This document shows positions 14,791-18,938 of a stretch of DNA of 18,938 nucleotides, one piece after another; the stretch's first letter is position 1; each line of letters begins with the position of its first letter. The stretch is from CAISGS01 sp044376615 (GTDB lineage Bacteria > Pseudomonadota > Alphaproteobacteria > Caulobacterales > Caulobacteraceae). The notes beneath the pieces were generated by a model that was not told the origin of the DNA, did no database searches, and saw nothing but the letters and a program-made list of their open reading frames with translations. The DNA is taken from positions 1-18,938 of the forward strand of contig JBILKO010000041.1 of NCBI GenBank assembly GCA_044376615.1. The letters run 5' to 3'. The position numbers and the translations under genes are program-made.

Positions 14791-15638
14791 CCCAAAACCG
14801 TCTTGCCATTCTTAATCACCGTCACCCCGCGTTCTTTCACCCGCGCCTCGAACGATACCGTGTTCCCGTCCTTCCACATATCGACTGTGATCGTCTCGCC
14901 TGGATAGACCGGCGAGGAAAAGCGCACCGCATGGCTCTTGATCTTGGCGGGGTCATAATCGGCATAGGTCTGGAGCACGGCGCGGCAGGTAATGCCATAG
15001 GTGCAAAGCCCGTGCAGGATGGGGCGCGGAAAGCCTGCGGCCTTGGCAATGGCAGGATCGGAATGCAGCGGGTTGCGGTCACCCGATAGACGATAGATCA
15101 AGGCCTGGTCGGGCCGGGTCGGGATATCGATGGACTGCTCCGGTGCGCGGCTGGGCACCTCATGTGGGGTGGGTGCACCATCGGAAGGGCCGCCAAAGCC
15201 GCCGTCGCCGCGGGCAAAGGTTGAGCCGAGCAGGGTCGCGATCGGCTCTCCGGTCTTGGCATCCTTGATCACGGTCTCGGTATAGATGACCGCACCCTTG
15301 CCTGGTCCCTTGTCATAGGACCCGGCTATGCGGCTATCGGCAATGATTTCGGCCTCGGTCGGCATGGGCTTGTGAAAGGTCACTGACTGCTCACCGTGAA
15401 CGACCATTAAATAATTGATGCCGGTCTTGCCCATGGGGCCTGCGCCCCAGGCCACGACGGTGGCCAAGGTCGGCACGGCCTTGAGATTATTCTCATAAAC
15501 AAAGGGCAGCTCGTCCATATTGAGCGGATCAGAGCCCATACCAATGCCCAGGGCATAGAGCATGGTTTCGCGATCGCGCCACGCAAAGCTTTGGCCTTCG
15601 GTCTTTAGATCCAAGATGGCGGGATAGGAAATTGGCAT
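14787..15638 (-). CDS. MaoC-family (R)-specific enoyl-CoA hydratase, double hot-dog
   Basis: The 283-residue protein is of the 2-enoyl-CoA hydratase 2 type (hydratase part of peroxisomal multifunctional enzyme 2). The N-terminal half is a hot-dog-like domain without catalytic residues. The C-terminal MaoC domain carries the hydratase-2 motif D-R-N-P-L-H-S-D-P-A-I-A-K-A-A-G-F (about 187-203), then P-I-L-H-G-L-C-T-Y-G. It probably hydrates trans-2-enoyl-CoA to (R)-3-hydroxyacyl-CoA in fatty-acid or sterol-type breakdown. The start at ATG 15638 is chosen because AGGGA lies seven bases before it and M-P-I-S-Y-P is family-like. The ATG ten codons upstream (15668) is less likely. The gene stands alone. 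Confidence 0.92.
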   Translation of the reverse strand: MPISYPAILDLKTEGQSFAWRDRETMLYALGIGMGSDPLNMDELPFVYENNLKAVPTLATVVAWGAGPMGKTGINYLMVVHGEQSVTFHKPMPTEAEIIADSRIAGSYDKGPGKGAVIYTETVIKDAKTGEPIATLLGSTFARGDGGFGGPSDGAPTPHEVPSRAPEQSIDIPTRPDQALIYRLSGDRNPLHSDPAIAKAAGFPRPILHGLCTYGITCRAVLQTYADYDPAKIKSHAVRFSSPVYPGETITVDMWKDGNTVSFEARVKERGVTVIKNGKTVLG

Positions 15639-15833
15639 GGGCGCGTCCCTTTTATGTCTTGGCCGCAATCGGCCATTGGCTTTGGCTAATCAAAGCCCGG
15701 CTTAGGGTCCCTGGCAAGCCTCCATTGCCGCTGCAAGGATCATCATATAGAACCCTCACCGAGCTTGAGCGCGACCCGCTTATTACCGACGCCTGAAACG
15801 GCGTTTTCCTCTATCCGACAGAGCTTTCGATCC
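15639..15833. promoter_or_regulatory. Divergent intergenic region between MaoC hydratase and SapC genes
   Basis: This region holds promoters for both flanking genes. A perfect 7-bp hairpin, GGCTTTG (15678-15684) with CAAAGCC (15691-15697), is present without a T-tract. No promoter hexamers are convincing. A TTG at 15765 is in frame with the SapC gene but has no ribosome binding site. Confidence 0.35.
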
Positions 15834-16616
15834 ATGGAAACCACGTCCCTGCCCCAAAGTGCTGAAATTACCGGCAATGTCTTGTTTTACGTCAAGCCCG
15901 AGCCCTTGAACAAAGAAGCCCACGGCAAGCTTGGCCTGGTTCAAATGGAACAGCCTTTCGCCTTCGCAGCGAAGTCAAATGTCGTTCCACTCACCGTGAC
16001 CGAATTTGGCCCAGCCTCCTTGTCCTACCCGATCATTTTTGCCGGTGATCAGTTACAGCCCCTGGCGGTGATGGCGGTTAATCAGGGCGAAAACCTGGCG
16101 ATTAGCGCTGATGGTGCCGTTGAGCCCGATGCCTATTTACCAGCCTATATTCGCCGCTATCCGTTTGTGCTGGCGGGGGATGAGCAGGGCGAGCGCTTGA
16201 TCGTTTGTGTCGATGTCGGCTCTTATCTGCTCAAGGAAGGCGGCGATATTCCGCTGTTCGATAAGGGCGAGCCAACCGAATACACACAAGGCTGTATCCA
16301 GTTTTGCAACGATTTCGAGGGTGAGCGTCAGCGGACCGATAGCTTTGTCGCCTTGCTTAAAGAACACGATCTGTTTGAAACCAAGGAAGCAACTTTTACG
16401 CCGCGCAATGCCGACGGCACCTTTGGTGATCCTCAGCCGATCGCAGAATATTTTGCTGTTTCAGAGGAAAAGCTTTTGGCGCTTCCTGCGGACAAATACA
16501 TTGCGCTGCGCGACAATGGTGCCCTGGCCCAGATCTATGCCCACCTGGTCTCGCTCCATGGCTGGGACAAGCTGATCGCCAAGACCTTGATCAGGAACGC
16601 GACCGCAGCCGCTTAA
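15834..16616 (+). CDS. SapC family protein
   Basis: The 260-residue protein belongs to the SapC family, named after a Campylobacter S-layer locus gene and common in alphaproteobacteria, where it often lies near TonB-dependent receptor genes. Its biochemical role is unknown. Recognisable parts are L-N-K-E-A-H-G-K-L-G-L near the N-terminus, P-A-Y-I-R-R-Y-P-F (about residues 103-111) and Q-F-C-N-D-F near the middle. There is no signal peptide or membrane segment. ATG 15834 is preferred as start because the family core follows it directly; the in-frame TTG 15765 would add 23 unlikely residues. Neither start has a clear ribosome binding site. It is not adjacent to a receptor gene here. Confidence 0.85.
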   Translation: METTSLPQSAEITGNVLFYVKPEPLNKEAHGKLGLVQMEQPFAFAAKSNVVPLTVTEFGPASLSYPIIFAGDQLQPLAVMAVNQGENLAISADGAVEPDAYLPAYIRRYPFVLAGDEQGERLIVCVDVGSYLLKEGGDIPLFDKGEPTEYTQGCIQFCNDFEGERQRTDSFVALLKEHDLFETKEATFTPRNADGTFGDPQPIAEYFAVSEEKLLALPADKYIALRDNGALAQIYAHLVSLHGWDKLIAKTLIRNATAAA

Positions 16617-16658
16617 GGTCAGCGTAAAGGGCGGTGGGGGAGAGGCGGTCTAAGCGGC

Positions 16659-16775
16659 CCCCGCCCCCTTCCACCCTCCCCGCGCGGGCGGGGACCCAGA
16701 CTGTTTCTCTCGACCTGTAATCCACACACTGGATCCCCGCCTTCGCGGAGAAGGCGGCGGAGGGTGGAGGCGGGC
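16659..16775. repeat. Palindromic REP-like intergenic repeat
   Basis: Outer arms CCACCCTCC (16671-16679) and GGAGGGTGG (16759-16767) are exact inverted copies. They are extended by imperfectly matched GC-rich flanks and enclose two internal hairpins: TCCCCGC/GCGGGGA (16677-16683 with 16688-16694) and CCGCCTTC/GAAGGCGG (16737-16744 with 16750-16757). The GGGACCC and GGATCCCCGCCTTCGCGG elements are typical of dispersed palindromic repeats in alphaproteobacteria. It sits between the convergent ends of the SapC gene and the MaoC-like gene, so it may also help end transcripts. Copy number cannot be judged from one window. Confidence 0.7.
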
Positions 16776-16828
16776 AAGTCGGTTACGGCAGAGGTTATGA
16801 CGGGGCGGAGTCGGGTTATCTATCAACT

Positions 16829-17239
16829 TCAGTCGCCCGCATCGCCTTTGCATTTGAACAGACTGCGGGTTAGGCACGAAAACACCAGCCGGCCACCCTC
16901 GTCGAGTAGGTCGTGCTGGGCAATCACAATCCCTTTTTCATCGCCGACCGGATCCTTGCCAAGAATGGTCATTCGGCCGCGCAAGAGTTCGCCAACCGGC
17001 GGATTACGTGCCCAGCGCAGGGCATCCACGGCCAGACGCTTGGTTTGGGGCCAGTCTTTGCTGACTTGGCCATCGAGGCGGGCCCAGAGGGCATAGATCA
17101 TGGCATCCGGCGCGCCTTCATCGGCATGCCAACCTGGCGCGAAGGTCGTGATAAAGGCATCCAAAGCGCGTTCATCGACAGCAATGGCACCTAAGGAAAC
17201 GACCAGGCCGATGTCTATATCTTCAAAATAAGCGGGCAC
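16829..17239 (-). CDS. MaoC-like hot-dog protein with degenerate active site
   Basis: The 136-residue protein opens with Y-F-E-D-I-D-I-G, the usual start of small MaoC-family acyl dehydratases, and continues with L-D-A-F-I-T-T-F-A-P-G-W-H-A-D-E. The expected substrate-entry motif (H-x-G-L-x-x-S-G-W-H type) is missing, and a D-A-M-I-Y-A-L-W-A-R-L helix takes its place. P-V-G-E-L-L-R-G-R-M-T-I is the conserved next strand. The start is GTG 17239 with AAAGG about eight bases before it. It follows the CurA-type reductase gene by 14 bases, so the two form an operon. It may be an inactive or altered-specificity dehydratase; the substrate is unknown. Confidence 0.75.
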   Translation of the reverse strand: MPAYFEDIDIGLVVSLGAIAVDERALDAFITTFAPGWHADEGAPDAMIYALWARLDGQVSKDWPQTKRLAVDALRWARNPPVGELLRGRMTILGKDPVGDEKGIVIAQHDLLDEGGRLVFSCLTRSLFKCKGDAGD

Positions 17240-17253
17240 GCTTAGCCTTTCGA

Positions 17254-18282
17254 TCAGGGTTCAGGAGAGATACGGACCAAGAGCTTGCCGTCATGATCGC
17301 CGCTGAACAAACGCTTAACCGCGTCGGCGGCATTGTCCAGCCCTTCGACGACATGCGCCTTCCACTTGATTTGGCCCGACATGACCCATGGGGCCAGTTC
17401 GGCAAACGCCTCGCCCGCACGTGGCAGATAATCAATCACAATAAAGCCCTTGATCAGCAGGCGGCGCATCAGGACCTTGGCAAAATCGGCGGGTCCAGAG
17501 ACGAGGCCTTCGTGATTATAGGTCGAGATCATGCCGCACAGGGCCATGCGGCCAAACAGATTCATGCGTGCAACCACCGCATCCATAATCTTGCCGCCAA
17601 CATTTTCGAAATTGACATCAATGCCATTGGGGCAAAGCCGGTCCAGGCCCGCGCCGACATCCTCGTTCTTATAGTCAATCGCGCCGTCAAAGCCGAGCTC
17701 ATCGATCAGCCAACGGCACTTGTCAGGCCCTCCGGCAATGCCAATCACCCGGCAGCCCTTGAGTTTGGCGATCTGGCCGACAATCGAGCCGACGGCGCCC
17801 GCTGCGGCAGAGACCACAACGGTCTCGCCCGGCTGCGGCTTGCCGATATCTAGAAGGCCAAAATAGGCGGTCAGGCCCGTGGCCCCCAAAACGCTCATAA
17901 AGGCCGGCAAGGGAACACCCGGCAGGCTGGGCACGGGCTGAATCCTGTCCTCATGCCCGATCGAATAGGCTTCCCAACCGCCGAGGCCGGGATTGACCAG
18001 ATCGCCCGGCTTAAACCGGGCTGAGCGTGAAGCCTCGACCACCCCGATCGTGCCGCCGCGCATAACCTGACCGATCTCGACCGGAGGCAGATACTGGTCC
18101 TGATCACTCATCCAGATCCGGTTAGTCGGGTCCAGGGACAGATAAATATTGCGGATCAAGACCTCGTCATCCTCAAGATCACGGGTAGGGGCCTCGATCA
18201 GTTCCAGATTATCGGCGCCAATATCGCCCTCGGGGCGCTTACGCAAAATCCATTGTTTATTCGTCGGCCAATTGGTCGCCAT
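17254..18282 (-). CDS. NADP-dependent oxidoreductase, CurA/PTGR (zinc-free MDR) type
   Basis: The 342-residue cytoplasmic protein of the medium-chain dehydrogenase/reductase superfamily resembles E. coli CurA and mammalian prostaglandin reductase 1, which reduce alpha,beta-unsaturated ketones or enals with NADPH. The N-terminal part has L-S-L-D-P-T-N-R-I-W-M-S-D (about 48-60) and G-Q-V-M-R-G-G (about 71-77). The nucleotide-binding motif is A-A-A-G-A-V-G-S (159-166), with no zinc-ligand Cys cluster. N-F-E-N-V-G-G-K-I-M-D-A-V is the family signature in the cofactor domain. GGAGG seven bases before ATG 18282 is an excellent ribosome binding site. It is the first gene of an operon with the MaoC-like gene. 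Confidence 0.93.
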   Translation of the reverse strand: MATNWPTNKQWILRKRPEGDIGADNLELIEAPTRDLEDDEVLIRNIYLSLDPTNRIWMSDQDQYLPPVEIGQVMRGGTIGVVEASRSARFKPGDLVNPGLGGWEAYSIGHEDRIQPVPSLPGVPLPAFMSVLGATGLTAYFGLLDIGKPQPGETVVVSAAAGAVGSIVGQIAKLKGCRVIGIAGGPDKCRWLIDELGFDGAIDYKNEDVGAGLDRLCPNGIDVNFENVGGKIMDAVVARMNLFGRMALCGMISTYNHEGLVSGPADFAKVLMRRLLIKGFIVIDYLPRAGEAFAELAPWVMSGQIKWKAHVVEGLDNAADAVKRLFSGDHDGKLLVRISPEP

Positions 18283-18425
18283 GATGTTTCCTCCGACCTA
18301 TATTTGATTAAAGCTGATCATGGCGGCTCTTAGGCGATTGTCGAGAGGCCTTGTGGCGAGATGCGCTCTTGGCACAGCGGATTTCAGGCCTTAGCTGTGC
18401 AGTGACGGTCTTTGCGAGGTCTGAC
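18283..18425. promoter_or_regulatory. Divergent promoter region of reductase operon and DsbD-like gene
   Basis: This region separates the divergent CurA-type operon and the DsbD/ScsB-like gene. It contains the ribosome binding sites for both (GGAGG near 18290 on the minus strand, GAGG at 18416-18419 on the plus strand). No clear operator or promoter hexamers were recognised. Confidence 0.4.
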
Positions 18426-18938
18426 TTGAAAGTGTTTTCCAAGATTTTGGCTATGGCTTTAGGGCTTGCTGTGGGCATTTGCCTGTTTGCCGCGAAGCCT
18501 GGCTTAACGGCCCCGGTCGATACTGGCCACGTCAAGGCAGAACTGATTGCCAGCGGCGAGGCGGTCCCAGGCGGGGAGGTCTATGTTGCCCTGCGCCAGA
18601 CGATTGCTAAGGACTGGCACACCTATTGGCGCAATCCTGGCGATGCCGGGCAGGCGACGACGCTGGACTGGACACTGCCAGCCGGTTGGCGCGCGGGTGA
18701 GATCGTCTGGCCAAAACCGCAGCGCCTGCCCTTGGGCAGCCTTATGAATTATGGCTATGAGGGTCAAGTCCTTTTGCCAGTCGCCTTGACTGTTCCGGCC
18801 AATGCCAAGTTTGGCGAAACGGTCAATCTCAAGGCCGAGGCCGGGTTCTTAGTCTGTAAGGATATCTGTATTCCGGAACAGGCTAGCCTGACCGTCGCGG
18901 TCAAGATCGCCAGCGGTGTGCCGGTGCCTGACAAGGCC
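18426..18938 (+). CDS. DsbD/ScsB-type thiol:disulfide interchange protein, N-terminal part (3' end outside window)
   Basis: The frame starting at TTG 18426 is open to the end of the window (171 codons), with GAGG six bases upstream. The product begins L-K-V-F-S-K-I with a hydrophobic segment (about 8-25) acting as signal peptide or anchor. It continues into a DsbD N-terminal (alpha) type domain: A-K-D-W-H-T-Y-W-R-N-P-G-D-A-G, then M-N-Y-G-Y-E-G, and the redox Cys pair in L-V-C-K-D-I-C-I-P-E (about 140-149). In DsbD and ScsB this domain receives electrons from the transmembrane domain and passes them to periplasmic thiol proteins. The membrane and thioredoxin-like parts would lie beyond the window, so full DsbD versus a stand-alone N-terminal domain cannot be decided. 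Confidence 0.87.
   Translation, partial: MKVFSKILAMALGLAVGICLFAAKPGLTAPVDTGHVKAELIASGEAVPGGEVYVALRQTIAKDWHTYWRNPGDAGQATTLDWTLPAGWRAGEIVWPKPQRLPLGSLMNYGYEGQVLLPVALTVPANAKFGETVNLKAEAGFLVCKDICIPEQASLTVAVKIASGVPVPDKA

Noticed and set aside
15765..15833. TTG-started extension of the SapC protein
   Set aside because: No ribosome binding site is present and the added residues do not look like the family; ATG 15834 fits better.
16764..17096. Plus-strand frame of 110 codons over the MaoC-like gene
   Set aside because: The minus-strand frame has a good ribosome binding site, an operon position and MaoC-like sequence; the plus-strand frame has none.
1..18938. tRNA, rRNA, CRISPR array, insertion sequence or prophage genes
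   Set aside because: Intergenic regions were inspected and no cloverleaf, regularly spaced repeat, transposase or integrase was seen. The HNH protein belongs to a chromosomal alphaproteobacterial family, not an obvious phage or intron nuclease.

Overview
This window looks like chromosomal DNA of an alphaproteobacterium, most likely from Caulobacterales or a close relative. The evidence is protein character: an HNH nuclease with the typical alphaproteobacterial core, two large TonB-dependent receptors (one Oar-like, with a carboxypeptidase-regulatory domain), a SapC-family protein, a chemoreceptor carrying a D-I-L-P-P-P sensor motif, and several hot-dog/MaoC proteins. By eye the base composition is moderately GC-rich, with AT-rich intergenic regions. 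No transposase, integrase, phage gene, CRISPR array, rRNA or tRNA was seen. The genus is not fixed by anything here.

Layout. (1) 3-548: 3' part of an HNH endonuclease gene, with odd codon use at its end. (2) 708-2708: a chemoreceptor with a long Ala/Glu-rich coiled coil, closed by a terminator it shares with the convergent neighbour. (3) 2805-8453, minus strand: two TonB-dependent receptors. The downstream one is ZnuD-like (zinc uptake) and has a near-perfect 17-bp palindrome resembling a Zur operator just upstream. The other is a large Oar-like receptor ending in a strong terminator. (4) 8746-9330: an exported SRPBCC/START-like protein, divergent from the Oar-like receptor across a region rich in TGTCAC inverted repeats. 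(5) 9311-10653, minus strand: an operon of two PaaI-type thioesterases and a TrmO-like tRNA methyltransferase. (6) 10867-12075: an OmpA-type protein with a polyproline linker and a hairpin-rich upstream region, then an exported MsrA (12183-12797). (7) 12914-14790: agmatine deiminase and N-carbamoylputrescine amidase, translationally coupled, which convert agmatine to putrescine. (8) 14787-15638, minus: a full-length MaoC hydratase. (9) 15834-16616: SapC family protein, followed by a palindromic REP-like repeat. (10) 16829-18282, minus: a two-gene operon of a CurA/PTGR-type NADPH reductase and a degenerate MaoC-like protein. (11) 18426 to the window end: the start of a DsbD/ScsB-type thiol-disulfide protein gene.

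Functional themes are outer-membrane uptake and envelope (zinc receptor, Oar-like receptor, OmpA), periplasmic thiol redox and repair (MsrA, DsbD-like), acyl-CoA chemistry (four hot-dog proteins and a CurA-type reductase) and polyamine synthesis. I see no convincing new defence or mobile system. The most useful leads are the putative Zur operator, the repeat-rich divergent promoter at 8520-8732, the hairpin series before the OmpA gene, and the codon-use shift at the end of the HNH gene.
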